A stretch of DNA of 64,000 bases from Pseudomonas sp. LFM046. GTDB taxonomy: Bacteria; Pseudomonadota; Gammaproteobacteria; Pseudomonadales; Pseudomonadaceae. A program made the position numbers and the translations under genes. The stretch spans positions 3,606,770 through 3,670,769 of the forward strand of contig NZ_JYKO02000001.1 in the NCBI RefSeq assembly GCF_000949385.2, given 5' to 3'. How positions within the stretch are numbered: position 1 is the stretch's first letter; each line of letters begins with the position of its first letter. This document shows positions 31,454 through 40,818 of this stretch, piece after piece. The notes below the pieces were generated by a model. That model was not told the DNA's origin. It ran no database searches and saw only the letters and a list, made by a program, of their open reading frames with translations.

Positions 31454-32833
31454 ATGTCAAACTCGTTGCACGCAGCCGATATCGCCTTCCATATCCATAG
31501 CCAGACCAACCTCTCGATTCACGAGCAGGTAGGCCCGACCGTCATGGTTCGCGGCGAAGGGGTCTATACCTGGGACGACAAGGGCAAGCGCTACCTGGAT
31601 GCCATGTCGGGCATGTGGAGTGCAGCCTTGGGTTACAGCGAAGAGCGCCTGGTACACGCAGCGCTGCGCCAGATGCAGGAACTGCCCTACCATCAGAACT
31701 TCGCCCATCGTTCCACCGAGCCGGCGATCCAGCTGGCCGAGCGTTTGATCCAGCTCGCCCCGGTGCCAATGTCCAAGGTCTTGTTCGCCTGCTCCGGCTC
31801 CGAAGCCAACGACACCGCGATCAAGCTGGCCTGGTATTACTGGAGTGCAGTCGGCCAACCCCAGCGCCGAAAGATCATCAGCCGCAACCGCGCCTATCAC
31901 GGCACCACAGTGGCCAGCGCCAGCCTTACCGGCTTGCCGCACCTGCACCAGGACTTCGGGCTGCCCTTGCCCGGCTTCCTCCATGTCACCTGCCCCCACT
32001 ACTACCGCGAGGGCTTGCCGGGCGAGAGTGAAGAAGCCTTCTCCGGCCGTCTGGCCGCAGAACTAGAAGCACTGATCGAAAGGGAAGGCGCCGACACCAT
32101 CGCCGCCTTCTTCGCCGAGCCGCTGATGGGCACCGGTGGCGTGATCACCCCGCCGGCCGGCTATTTCGAGAAAATCCAGGCCGTGCTCAAGCGCCACGAC
32201 ATCCTGCTGGTGGCCGACGAAGTCATCTGTGGGTTCGGCCGCACCGGCAACTGGTGGGGTTCGCAGACCTTCGGCCTGAAACCGGACATGCTGACCTGCG
32301 CCAAGGCTCTGTCGGCTTCCTACTTGCCGATCTCCGCCCTGATGATCTCCGAAGGTATCTACCAGGCCATGAAGAGCCAAAGCGAGAAGATCGGGGTGTT
32401 CGGCCATGGCTACACCTACGGCGGCCATCCGGTGCCGGCGGCCGTCGCACTCGAATGCCTGAACATCTACCAGGAGCGCCAGCTGCCAGAGCATGCCCAG
32501 CGCGTCGGCAGCCGTCTGGGGACTGGCCTTCGCAAGCTGGCCGACCATCCCCTGGTGGGCGAAGTGCGTGGTGAAGGCTTGATGTGGGGGGTGGAGGTCG
32601 TCGCGGACAAGGCGAACAAAACCGCATTCCCCAGGGAATGGAAAGTCGCCCTGGCTGTTTCGCAACAAACCGAAGCCAACGGCGTGACCGCCCGCGCCCT
32701 CAACGACTCGGTGGTCTTCGCGCCGCCGCTGATCATTTCCGAAGCGGAAGTCGACTTGGTGCTGGACGCATTTTCCAGGGGCCTGGACGCCACGCTCGAC
32801 AAACTTGTCGCCCAGTCGCGATTCAGTCGTTGA
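31454..32833 (+). CDS. Class III aminotransferase, omega-amine:pyruvate type (module B)
   Basis: 459 residues. CSGSEANDTAIKLAWYYW, AYHGTTVASASLTG, FAEPLMGTGGVITP, ADEVICGFGRTGNWW and DMLTCAKALSASYLP with the PLP lysine are all present. The start MSNSLHAAD is chosen because AGGAGC lies 8 bp upstream. It is homologous end to end with the module A enzyme and likely makes an aldehyde for dehydrogenase B. It heads a seven-gene run (aminotransferase, MarR, NMO-like, ECH, CoA-transferase, ECH, CoA ligase) with mostly tiny gaps. Confidence 0.85.
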   Translation: MSNSLHAADIAFHIHSQTNLSIHEQVGPTVMVRGEGVYTWDDKGKRYLDAMSGMWSAALGYSEERLVHAALRQMQELPYHQNFAHRSTEPAIQLAERLIQLAPVPMSKVLFACSGSEANDTAIKLAWYYWSAVGQPQRRKIISRNRAYHGTTVASASLTGLPHLHQDFGLPLPGFLHVTCPHYYREGLPGESEEAFSGRLAAELEALIEREGADTIAAFFAEPLMGTGGVITPPAGYFEKIQAVLKRHDILLVADEVICGFGRTGNWWGSQTFGLKPDMLTCAKALSASYLPISALMISEGIYQAMKSQSEKIGVFGHGYTYGGHPVPAAVALECLNIYQERQLPEHAQRVGSRLGTGLRKLADHPLVGEVRGEGLMWGVEVVADKANKTAFPREWKVALAVSQQTEANGVTARALNDSVVFAPPLIISEAEVDLVLDAFSRGLDATLDKLVAQSRFSR

Positions 32834-32895
32834 GCAAGTCCGAGCAGTCCAGAACAATGAGGCACTGATGACAGGAACTCCTCATAGGTGACCCC

Positions 32896-33429
32896 ATGAA
32901 AAAACAAGCAACAGCAGTCAATCGCGATATCGAAGCATCCACGGACATGCGCGACCTGTTCTCCGTGCAACTGCAGCGTCTGGCGGGACTCTCCAGCCGG
33001 ATCGCTGCCTTGGTGATCCCCCAGCACTTTTCCATCACGGTGCTGGAGTGGCGGACCCTCGCCATCCTCGACTACCTCGGTGAAGCCCCGCTGGTTCGAG
33101 TAGCGAAGCATGCTGGCGTGCTCAAGAGCCAGATGAGTCGACTGGTGACGAATCTGAGCAAGCGAGAGCTGATCGAGCGCCAACCCAACCCGGAGGATGG
33201 GCGTAGCGCCCTGCTGTGCCTGAGCCCGGCGGGCAAGGACCTGGTGCGCCGCATCCTCGACGATTCCCAGGCCCGTAATGAAGCCATGCTTGACGGGCTG
33301 TCCGGTGAGGAACGCGAGCAGCTCAAGGCGCTGATGCAGCGGGTTTACGCCAACAGCCTGGCCTACTTCGGCGAGCTGAAGAAACACACCCCGTATGACC
33401 ACCCTGAAGATGAAGACCATGAGGACTGA
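32896..33429 (+). CDS. MarR family transcriptional regulator
   Basis: 177 residues. The winged helix is seen in SITVLEWRTLAILDYLG, LVRVAKHAGVLKSQMSRLV and the wing RQPNPEDGRSALLCLS. MarR proteins bind short palindromes as dimers and release on binding aromatic or CoA ligands. The two paired operators of module B are within reach of this gene, one only about 1.5 kb upstream in its own operon, so autoregulation is plausible. The acidic C-terminal tail (HPEDEDHED) is unusual. Confidence 0.85.
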   Translation: MKKQATAVNRDIEASTDMRDLFSVQLQRLAGLSSRIAALVIPQHFSITVLEWRTLAILDYLGEAPLVRVAKHAGVLKSQMSRLVTNLSKRELIERQPNPEDGRSALLCLSPAGKDLVRRILDDSQARNEAMLDGLSGEEREQLKALMQRVYANSLAYFGELKKHTPYDHPEDEDHED

Positions 33430-33432
33430 TCG

Positions 33433-34395
33433 ATGCCTATCGATACCCGTCTGACCCGTTTGCTGGGTATCTCCTATCCGATTGTTCAGGCTGGCATGAG
33501 CTGGGCATCGAGTTGCGCGGCATTGCCGGCAGCAGTTTCCAACGCCGGCGGTCTCGGCGTCATCGCGGCGGGTCCCATGCGCCTGCCGGACCTCACGGAG
33601 ACAATCCGTGAGGTCAAAGCACTTACCAACAAGCCCTTTGCGGTGAACATGCCTCTCTACCGCAAGGGTGCTGAAGAAGTCCTGGATCTGCTGGTCGCCG
33701 AACGCGTCCCGGTGATTATTGCCAGCCAGGGCTCACCGAAGGCACATCTGGCACGCTTCAAGGACTACGGCGCCACTTGGCTGCACGTAGTCGCCTTCGT
33801 CGAGCACGCGATAAAGGCCAGTGCGGTCGGCGTCGACGGCTTGGTGGTGGTAGGAAGCGAAGCTGGCGGCCATCCACCGGCCAATGAAGTGAGCACCCTG
33901 GTGAATGTGCGCAGGGTGCTCCAGGAAGTCAGCATTCCCGTCGTGGCCGGTGGTGGTGTTGCCGATGGTTACGGCATCGCCGCCCTGCTGGCCCTTGGCG
34001 CCGACGCAGTCCAGCTCGGCACCCGGTTCATGCTCAGCGAAGAAGCCAACTTGCATCCTGCCTACAAGCAGCGGGTGCTGGAGGCAGAGATTGATGAAAC
34101 CGTCCTCGTAGGACGCAAGCTCCCCGTCCGCAGCCTGCGCAATGCGTTCACGGAACGCGTGGCGAACGCCGAGCGCGACGGTCTCCCCGAGCGCGACCCG
34201 GCTGCGTACGAGGCCCTGCTGGCCTCCGCAAGCCTGAAGCAGGCGTCATTCGACGGTGACATCGGCAACGGAAAAGTGGAAGCGGGCCAATCCGCCGGCC
34301 TGGTCCGCGAGCTGCTGCCTGCCAGCGCCATCATGCATTCGCTGATCGAAGAACTTGAGCAGGCACTATCCCGCCTGCGCGCCATGCAATCCTGA
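33433..34395 (+). CDS. Nitronate monooxygenase / FabK-like flavoprotein
   Basis: 320 residues. FMN-barrel features of the NMO/2-nitropropane dioxygenase and FabK group: YPIVQAGMSWAS near the start, SNAGGLGVIAAG, VVVGSEAGGHPP, and PVVAGGGVADGYG with GADAVQLGTRFM. In CoA-ester pathways such proteins often act as enoyl-CoA reductases and not on nitronates, and that reading suits this operon. The start is 3 bp after the MarR stop, so the two are tightly coupled. Confidence 0.8.
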   Translation: MPIDTRLTRLLGISYPIVQAGMSWASSCAALPAAVSNAGGLGVIAAGPMRLPDLTETIREVKALTNKPFAVNMPLYRKGAEEVLDLLVAERVPVIIASQGSPKAHLARFKDYGATWLHVVAFVEHAIKASAVGVDGLVVVGSEAGGHPPANEVSTLVNVRRVLQEVSIPVVAGGGVADGYGIAALLALGADAVQLGTRFMLSEEANLHPAYKQRVLEAEIDETVLVGRKLPVRSLRNAFTERVANAERDGLPERDPAAYEALLASASLKQASFDGDIGNGKVEAGQSAGLVRELLPASAIMHSLIEELEQALSRLRAMQS

Positions 34396-34409
34396 CGGGA
34401 GCCTGCACC

Positions 34410-35156
34410 ATGACCCAAGAGCCAGTCGTTCTGACCCAAACCGCCGACGGCGTCCAGACCATCACGCTGAACCGTCCCGACAAACTCAATGCGTTGAACT
34501 TCGCCCTCACCGAAGGCCTGGTAGCAGCACTGAAGGCGGCTGATGCCGACGAAGCCGTGCGCGCGGTGATAGTCACCGGCGCCGGGCGCGGTTTCTGCGC
34601 AGGCGCCGACACTCGCGAATTCGCCGTGCTGACCCCGGACAACCAGGAACTGGTAGATCGCCGTGCCGCCCTCACCACCGAACTCCAGGGGCTGGTCAAA
34701 CACATGAGCAAGCCGGTAATCGCGGCAGTGAACGGCTACGCGATGGGCGGCGGCAGTGGACTGGCGATCTCCTGCGACCTCGCACTGGCGAGCGAATCGG
34801 CACGCTTCGGCTATCCCGAGGTAAAGCATGGGATTGTTGCTGCCATCGTGATGGCGGGTCTGGTCGAGCACGTAGGTCGCAAAGCGGCTTTTGAGCTGGT
34901 GGCCACTGGTCGCACAGTTGATGCAACGGAAGCAATGAAGCTGGGGCTGGTGAACCGCGTAGTGCCAGACGATGAGTTGCTGGCCGAAGCCGAGGAGCTG
35001 GCACTCGCATTGGCGGCTCACCCGCAGAACGCCATGCAAGCAACCAAGAAGATCTTCCACCAGGTGGCAGAGCTCCCCTTCAGCGAAGGACTCAAGCTTG
35101 GCCAGCAGTTGAATGCCCAGATGCGTGCCTTCCGGCAGAAGGAGCAAGTCGCATGA
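34410..35156 (+). CDS. Enoyl-CoA hydratase/isomerase family protein (first)
   Basis: 248 residues, normal crotonase length. ITLNRPDKLNALN, the first oxyanion-hole segment GAGRGFCAGAD, and the second NGYAMGGGSGLAISCDL are clear. In the usual ECH the glutamates at about 115 and 135 are catalytic; here the region reads FGYPEVKHGIVA, retaining one Glu. It could be a hydratase, isomerase or thioesterase. It overlaps the CoA-transferase gene by 4 bp (ATGA). Confidence 0.85.
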   Translation: MTQEPVVLTQTADGVQTITLNRPDKLNALNFALTEGLVAALKAADADEAVRAVIVTGAGRGFCAGADTREFAVLTPDNQELVDRRAALTTELQGLVKHMSKPVIAAVNGYAMGGGSGLAISCDLALASESARFGYPEVKHGIVAAIVMAGLVEHVGRKAAFELVATGRTVDATEAMKLGLVNRVVPDDELLAEAEELALALAAHPQNAMQATKKIFHQVAELPFSEGLKLGQQLNAQMRAFRQKEQVA

Positions 35157-36394
35157 AACCGCTGGAAGGCATTACCGTTATCGAATTGGCGCGGGTGCTG
35201 GCCTGCCCGTTCGCCGGGATGATCCTGGCTGAACTGGGTGCCCGCGTGATCAAGGTGGAACAGCCCTTGTGCGGCGACGAGACCCGCGGCTACGAACCCT
35301 TCGTCGGTCAAGACGAACTGGTCCGGGACCAACTGGATGAAGATGCCTTGGCAGCAGCCCTGGGCCACGAACGCAGCGCGTACTTCTACGCTTTTAACCG
35401 CAGCAAGGAATCCATCACCGTTAACCTGCGCAGCGCCGAGGGCCAAGAGGTCGTTCGTAAGCTTGTCAACAGCGCGGATGTGGTGTTGGAGAACTTCCCA
35501 GTCGGCACCCTGAAACGCTATGGGCTCGATTGGCCCAGCCTGAAGGAAATCAATTCGCGGCTGATCTATGTGTCTTGTACGGGGTTCGGCCAGACCGGCC
35601 CCTATGCAAAGAAAAAAGGCTACGACACTGTGTTCCAGGCCATGAGCGGCATCATGAGCCTGACCGGCGAGAAGGACGGGGGCCCGGTCAAGCCCGGCAT
35701 CCCGGTCTCGGATCTCAGCTCCGGTCTTTGGATCGCGCTTGGCATCGTATCGATGCTGCAAGGCCGGGGTCACGACGGTGCTGGTTCCTATCTGGATTTC
35801 TCCATGCTAGACGGCCAGATCAGCCTGCTGTCCCTCGCCGCGGCCCGCTACTTCGCGCTGGACGAAGTGCCCGAGCGTCTCGGTACCGAGCATCCCGGTC
35901 GTGTGCCTTCGGCCAGCTTCCGCTGCGCTGACGGCGGCTTCGTTCACATCACAGGTGCCGACCAGCATTGGCACCCGCTGTGCGAACTCCTGGGTCTCAA
36001 CGATCTGGCTCAGGACCCGAGGCTGCAGGTCAACAGCGGTCGCGTCATGCACCGCGACGAGGTCATGGCAGCCCTAAGTGAAGCCACAGGACGGATGACC
36101 CGCGACGAACTCTGCGCGGCCTGCGACGCCGCCGGGGTACCGGCAGGCCCGCTGAAGACGCTGGACGAAGTGGTAGTGGATCCCCACCTGAACGCCCGCG
36201 GTGTGTTCAGCGAGTTCGAGCACCCGGAGGGCGGGCGCTTCCCGGCGATCCGCCTGCCCTTCCAGTTCAATGGTCTGGAGAATCCGGCCCCTAGCCGTCC
36301 ACCACTGCTGGGCGAGCACACCGAAGCGGTTCTGTCTGGCCTGGGCTACAGCCCCCAGCGAATCGAAGCACTGCGCACTGACGGAGCGATCTGA
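35153..36394 (+). CDS. Class III CoA-transferase (CaiB/BaiF family)
   Basis: 413 residues. Family features: the start LEGITVIELARVLACPFAGM, ELGARVIKVEQP, DVVLENFPVGTLKRYGL, and YLDFSMLDGQISLL containing the Asp that forms the acyl-aspartyl intermediate. The C-terminal PSRPPLLGEHTEAVL is standard. It moves CoA between carboxylic acids. An insert DELVRDQLDEDALAAALG between the first two blocks is longer than in most relatives. With a CoA ligase in the same operon, two routes of acid activation exist. Confidence 0.85.
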   Translation: MKPLEGITVIELARVLACPFAGMILAELGARVIKVEQPLCGDETRGYEPFVGQDELVRDQLDEDALAAALGHERSAYFYAFNRSKESITVNLRSAEGQEVVRKLVNSADVVLENFPVGTLKRYGLDWPSLKEINSRLIYVSCTGFGQTGPYAKKKGYDTVFQAMSGIMSLTGEKDGGPVKPGIPVSDLSSGLWIALGIVSMLQGRGHDGAGSYLDFSMLDGQISLLSLAAARYFALDEVPERLGTEHPGRVPSASFRCADGGFVHITGADQHWHPLCELLGLNDLAQDPRLQVNSGRVMHRDEVMAALSEATGRMTRDELCAACDAAGVPAGPLKTLDEVVVDPHLNARGVFSEFEHPEGGRFPAIRLPFQFNGLENPAPSRPPLLGEHTEAVLSGLGYSPQRIEALRTDGAI

Positions 36395-36396
36395 AC

Positions 36397-37146
36397 ATGC
36401 AAATTCTGGAACTGGGCAGAGTAAGCCTGTCCCTCGACGAACACATTGCCACGATCACTTTGAATCGCCCCGAGGCGCGCAATGCCTTGAATACCGGGCT
36501 CTGTCAGGACCTGCATGCTGCCATTCGCGAAGTCGGCGCTTGCCAGGACGTCCATGTGGTTCTGATCCGCGCCAATGGGCCTGTGTTTTGCGCCGGTGCC
36601 GATCTGAAAGAACGCAAGGAGATGAACGAGGACCAGATCCGCGCACGGCGCATCAAGGCCTTCGCGGTCTATGCAGCCATTGAAGAACTGCCGATGCCGG
36701 TCGTGGCGGTTATCGAGGGGCCAGCCGTGGGTTCTGGCTGCGAAATTGCCGGCGCTTGCGACTTCATCGTTGCCAGCGAGGCCGCCAGCTTCCGTTATCC
36801 AGAGGCGCGCTGGGGCACCGTCGGCGCCACCCAACGTTTGCCACGCATCGTGGGCCGTCGCATCGCCAAGGAATTGATGTTCACCGGTCGTGAAGTGTCC
36901 GCACAGGAAGCCGTAGACATCGGCCTGGTCAACCAGGTGCGCCCCGTCGAGGAGTTTCCTGACTTTGTCATGGAACTGGCCCGAAGCATTGCGGCAGCAC
37001 CTGGTGCAGCCATGCGCAGCGCCAAGCGCACTATTGATCGGGGTGTCGACGACAGCCGATTTGGAGCCCTCGCCCATGAAATCCTGGCAATCGAGGAGAA
37101 CCTCAACCAGGGCACCTGGCGCGCCGGTATGACTTCGTTTTCCTGA
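36397..37146 (+). CDS. Enoyl-CoA hydratase/isomerase family protein (second)
   Basis: 249 residues. ITLNRPEARNALN, then ANGPVFCAGADLKER and EGPAVGSGCEIAGACD give the two oxyanion-hole segments. FRYPEARWGTVGAT carries a probable catalytic Glu. It differs clearly from the first hydratase of the operon, so the two probably handle consecutive or different intermediates. It starts 2 bp after the CoA-transferase stop. Confidence 0.85.
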   Translation: MQILELGRVSLSLDEHIATITLNRPEARNALNTGLCQDLHAAIREVGACQDVHVVLIRANGPVFCAGADLKERKEMNEDQIRARRIKAFAVYAAIEELPMPVVAVIEGPAVGSGCEIAGACDFIVASEAASFRYPEARWGTVGATQRLPRIVGRRIAKELMFTGREVSAQEAVDIGLVNQVRPVEEFPDFVMELARSIAAAPGAAMRSAKRTIDRGVDDSRFGALAHEILAIEENLNQGTWRAGMTSFS

Positions 37147-37152
37147 GGACAG

Positions 37153-38784
37153 ATGATGACTGCAAACGCTTCCCCGCTCCCCGGTCCGCTCTGGTCAGTC
37201 CTCAAGGACGTCGCCAGCCAACATCCGGACAATGATGCGCTGGTAGCCGAAGACGGCCGCCTAAGTTACAGCGCCCTGCTCAAGCAGGTCGAGACGACCG
37301 CAAAGGGCATGATCGCATTGGGCCTGCAGCGCGGCGATCACATCGGCGTGTTGATGGGCAACTCCGTGCAGTGGGCAGTGATCTGGTATGCGGCGGCCTC
37401 CATCGGACTTGTCTGCGTTCCGTTCAATACCCGCTTTCGCACGGAAGAGCTAGGTTACGGGCTGGTTCATGAAGACGTGCGCGCCTTGTTCTGCGTCGAC
37501 CGCTTCCTGGGGAAGATCGACTTCAGCGCGATGCTGCGCGAGGTCGAGCCGGCCATTGACCAAGCGCTTCCTGGCAAGGCCCTGCCCTTGCTGCGGCATG
37601 TGGTCGTATTTGGCGAGCAGGTGCCGGCCGGCGCTATCAGCGAGGAACGCTTCCTCATCCTGAGCAAGGGTATCGCTGTCGCGGAGCTGAGCCAGGCACG
37701 CGACCAAGTGCAACCGGACGATACCTTGCTGATCCAATTCACCTCGGGCACCACTGCGTTTCCCAAGGGCGTAATGCTCAGCCACGCCTCAATGCTGGGC
37801 GTAGCCAAATCCGTAGCCGGACGCATGGGCGTTCGTTACGACGACCGCTACTTCAGCCCCCGCCCCTTCTACCATGTCGCCGGCAGCACCATGTCGCTGC
37901 TCGTGGCGTTGGTGCATGGCGCTACCTTGGTAACCGCTGCCACCTTCGACCCCGCGCAGGCGCTAGAGATCATGAGCCGAGAGCGTTGCACGCTGACCTC
38001 AGGCAACGACACCATGTTCCTGATGCTACTCGCCGAGCCGAGCTTCGAAGAAAAGAAACTGTACTTGCGTGGTGGCTGGGCCGCCGCCAGCCCGCAGATC
38101 CTTCAGGATGTAGTCGACAAGATGGGAGCAGCGGAAATCTGCAATGCCTACGGCCTATCCGAAGCCTCTCCCAACATCGTGATCTCCGACTATCGCGAAC
38201 CGCTCGAATACCGCCTGGATGGCTCAATGAAACCCCATGAGGGCCTGCAGGTGGAAATTCGCAACCCGGCCACCGGTGAGACGCTGCCCGCGGGTCAACC
38301 GGGCGAAATCTGCGCCAGTGGCTGGAGCCTGATGAAGGGGTATTACAAGCTGCCGGAACAGACCGCGTCGGCCCTGCGCGGCGGCTGGCTGCACACGGGG
38401 GATCTCGGTGTACTTTCCGCCGACGGCCGCTTGCGCTTCGTTGGCCGACTCAAGGATATGTTCCGTGTCGGTGGCGAAAACGTGTCGCCCCTAGAGGTGG
38501 AGCAGGTACTGCTGAAACACCCGGCCGTCGAACTGGCTCAAGTGATCGGTGTACCCGACGCCCGGCTGGGGGAAGTGCCAGCGGCATACGTCACCTTGAA
38601 GCAAGGTGTCTCAGCGTCCTCGGATGAGCTCATCTGCTTCTGCAAGCAACGATGTGCCAACTTCAAGGTTCCGCGTTTCCTGGCCATCGTCGAGGACTTC
38701 GAAAGCATTGGCATGACTGGCTCCAGCAAAGTCCAGAAAGGCCGCCTGCGCGAACATGCAATACAGCAGTTTGGCCTGAAGTAG
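37153..38784 (+). CDS. Acyl-CoA synthetase / AMP-dependent ligase
   Basis: 543 residues. The P-loop-like FTSGTTAFPKG (A3), YGLSEASPN (A5), GWLHTGDLGVLSADG (A7) and RLKDMFRVGGENVSPLEVE (A8) are intact. The catalytic lysine near the C terminus is seen in TGSSKVQKGRLRE. It makes an acyl-CoA from an acid, ATP and CoA via an adenylate. It is last in the operon and followed by a strong terminator. Specificity cannot be read from the sequence. Confidence 0.85.
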   Translation: MMTANASPLPGPLWSVLKDVASQHPDNDALVAEDGRLSYSALLKQVETTAKGMIALGLQRGDHIGVLMGNSVQWAVIWYAAASIGLVCVPFNTRFRTEELGYGLVHEDVRALFCVDRFLGKIDFSAMLREVEPAIDQALPGKALPLLRHVVVFGEQVPAGAISEERFLILSKGIAVAELSQARDQVQPDDTLLIQFTSGTTAFPKGVMLSHASMLGVAKSVAGRMGVRYDDRYFSPRPFYHVAGSTMSLLVALVHGATLVTAATFDPAQALEIMSRERCTLTSGNDTMFLMLLAEPSFEEKKLYLRGGWAAASPQILQDVVDKMGAAEICNAYGLSEASPNIVISDYREPLEYRLDGSMKPHEGLQVEIRNPATGETLPAGQPGEICASGWSLMKGYYKLPEQTASALRGGWLHTGDLGVLSADGRLRFVGRLKDMFRVGGENVSPLEVEQVLLKHPAVELAQVIGVPDARLGEVPAAYVTLKQGVSASSDELICFCKQRCANFKVPRFLAIVEDFESIGMTGSSKVQKGRLREHAIQQFGLK

Positions 38785-38809
38785 AGCCTCCACTTCGCAA
38801 GACTCACTC

Positions 38810-38834
38810 GCCTCCGCAAGGAGGCTTTTTTTTT
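38810..38834 (+). terminator. Intrinsic terminator of the module B operon
   Basis: GCCTCC-GCAA-GGAGGC followed by nine T, 25 bp after the ligase stop. It marks the end of the catabolic region; the island begins beyond it. Confidence 0.9.
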
Positions 38835-39019
38835 GCCACCGATAAGCGCTCCAAACAGCCCACCAAGCCCAAGGCGGCTCAAAGCATGCGCGGGAGGTCA
38901 CCTTTGCAGGGGTGGCGTTGGCTGCATGGTCATGAGCCTCAGCTTCGCCGGGCTTGCCGTGGACCAACGCCACCTGGCGAGTGCCTGGCGCGAGCAGCCA
39001 CTTAGCGCAGAATGAGGAC

Positions 39020-39925
39020 CTATTCGCGCTCTAGACTGCGGGCATCGGCGGTGACCGCATCCATGACCACCGCCAGTTCCCGCCCTAGGTCCGGCTCGAA
39101 GCGCTCCAGATAGGCGGCGATAGTTTCATTGCGCAGCAAGCGGGAGACGTAGCCCTTGGCAACCACGAGCACCAGCATGGTTTCGCCGAGGGTGTCCTCG
39201 ACCAGCCTATAGTCGTGGTAGAGCTTCTCCATTTCCCGCTCCATCCGCGCAATGTCTTCAGCCGTCACGCCCTCACTGACTTTCTTCGGTTCGACCAGTT
39301 GTTCGGGACGGGTTGCGGCCAACACCATTTCGGCGTAACGGCCGGTGAAACAGTTGGCCGAGATCATCATCTCCACTACTTCGATCTGGCGCATGGGCCT
39401 CATCTTGCGCAGCACGCGAAAGACCGCCTGACTGACCATGCGGGTCTTGAGCAACTCCGCGACCTCTGGCGCAATCCCCCTCAGCAGATGCTGGCGTTCG
39501 CGGATGCGCCCGACGTTGACGCTCAAAACCTCCGCGATCCGCTCAGCCGTGGCCCCTTTGCGAATGGCCTCCAGAATCATCTTGTGCTCTTGGATCGGCG
39601 TGAGGCGGTTGATCTGCCGGTTATAGGTAAAGCCCTCATCATCCGTGGCCAGCAGACAGAGCGCTTCCGACGCGCCCAACTGCTTTAAGGCGGCTAAACG
39701 CAGATGACCATCCAACAGTAGGTAGCGGGTCTCCCCGCCCGCCCCCCGAATCGGCTCGGGATGAACCGCCAGAGGTTCAACCACCCCCAACTCTCTAATG
39801 GACGCCAGAATCGCGGCGTATTTGACCGAGACCAGCATGTCGTGGCTGACCTGACGCGATGGCAGGATTTGCGGCAGGGGGACAGTAATCAAGTCGGGCT
39901 CGAAGGCGCGTTTAACGGCGGTCAT
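39020..39925 (-). CDS. ParB/RepB-like protein 1
   Basis: 301 residues. The N-terminal ParB/sulfiredoxin-like domain (about 15-110) carries LLLDGHLRLAALKQLG at the place of the usual GERR CTP-binding box. A helix-turn-helix region follows (TAERIAEVLSVNVGRIRER). The C-terminal half (MRQIEVVEMMISANCFTG, DTLGETMLVLVVAKGYVSRLL) resembles the RepB C-terminal domain of plasmid partition proteins. It overlaps the next upstream gene by 4 bp. No ParA ATPase is encoded nearby, so normal partition is unlikely; a regulatory or recombination-accessory role is inferred. Confidence 0.75.
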   Translation of the reverse strand: MTAVKRAFEPDLITVPLPQILPSRQVSHDMLVSVKYAAILASIRELGVVEPLAVHPEPIRGAGGETRYLLLDGHLRLAALKQLGASEALCLLATDDEGFTYNRQINRLTPIQEHKMILEAIRKGATAERIAEVLSVNVGRIRERQHLLRGIAPEVAELLKTRMVSQAVFRVLRKMRPMRQIEVVEMMISANCFTGRYAEMVLAATRPEQLVEPKKVSEGVTAEDIARMEREMEKLYHDYRLVEDTLGETMLVLVVAKGYVSRLLRNETIAAYLERFEPDLGRELAVVMDAVTADARSLERE

Positions 39926-40818
39926 GCATCCCCCTGAATGCGCTCAGCCAACACCTGTGGGATGTCATCGATGCCTTCACTCCGCAACAACGAGCGGAAG
40001 TACTCATCGGCCAACAACCGGCGTAACGCGGTCACCACAAAAAGCAAACGTTGCTCGCCGACATCCGCCTTCTTCACCATTAGGCGCTGACGGCGCACCT
40101 CGGTTTGATAGGCGTTCAGAAGCTGGCGCGGTGTGGTCATTCGTTCGGCGCCTTGGCGTATCCCATAGCCTTTACCCAGGAGGCGTCGCCGGTCGATAAG
40201 ACGACGAACCTTGATCAGTTGATCCCCCTTCAACACCCCACTTTCGTAGGCCTCCAGCATTGCTGCCTGCACCTCGGTATCGTCAGCCCGTGCCACCTCC
40301 GTTGCCACTTTAATCGGCAGCCAGCCCTTCTCGACCGCTGCGATCAAGCGCTCCTCCCCTTGGCGCAACAGGATCAGGATCCCGCCAACGTAAGCACCGT
40401 CCAAGCAAGTTTTCTGAGCTATTTGCTTAATGGAGTAACCACGTTCATGCAGTACGCTGATGGCCATCAGCAAATCGCGGTTCGAGTGCTTTCGCCGGGC
40501 CAGATTCTCTACCAGGCTGATCAGGTAACGATCCGCCTCGGTCGCCGTAACCACCACCGCCGGAATCGTCGACTCACCCAGGATCTTGAAAGCTTCGAAG
40601 CGCCCCTGGCCACAAATCAGATCGAAGCTCGGACCATTTCGAGTCACTGTAATCGGTCGTTTCAGCCCTAGACTGGCGATGTTTTCCACGAGTCGCGCAA
40701 AGACTTGCTGATTGCGACTTCGCGGGTTCAACACGCGAATATCCGCCAACGGGATTTGGGCAATGGGCGCCGCTTGCGCAATATGAAGTGCAGGATGATT
40801 TTCCTGCGGCATGGCCAT
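39922..40818 (-). CDS. ParB/RepB-like protein 2
   Basis: 298 residues, distinct from protein 1. IPLADIRVLNPRSRN, then DLICGQGRFEAFKILGES and LVENLARRKHSNRDLLMAI give a ParB N-terminal domain; in place of the GERR box is GQGRFEAF. A helix-turn-helix follows (SIKQIAQKTCLDGAYVGGIL), then a RepB-like helical end. It starts at the stop of the recombinase gene (TAATG overlap) and overlaps ParB 1 by 4 bp. The three are one translational unit. Confidence 0.75.
   Translation of the reverse strand: MAMPQENHPALHIAQAAPIAQIPLADIRVLNPRSRNQQVFARLVENIASLGLKRPITVTRNGPSFDLICGQGRFEAFKILGESTIPAVVVTATEADRYLISLVENLARRKHSNRDLLMAISVLHERGYSIKQIAQKTCLDGAYVGGILILLRQGEERLIAAVEKGWLPIKVATEVARADDTEVQAAMLEAYESGVLKGDQLIKVRRLIDRRRLLGKGYGIRQGAERMTTPRQLLNAYQTEVRRQRLMVKKADVGEQRLLFVVTALRRLLADEYFRSLLRSEGIDDIPQVLAERIQGDA

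Noticed and set aside
39020-40818. Plasmid partition locus
   Set aside because: Two ParB-like genes but no ParA, no replication initiator and no iterons are seen; the genes are coupled to a recombinase instead.
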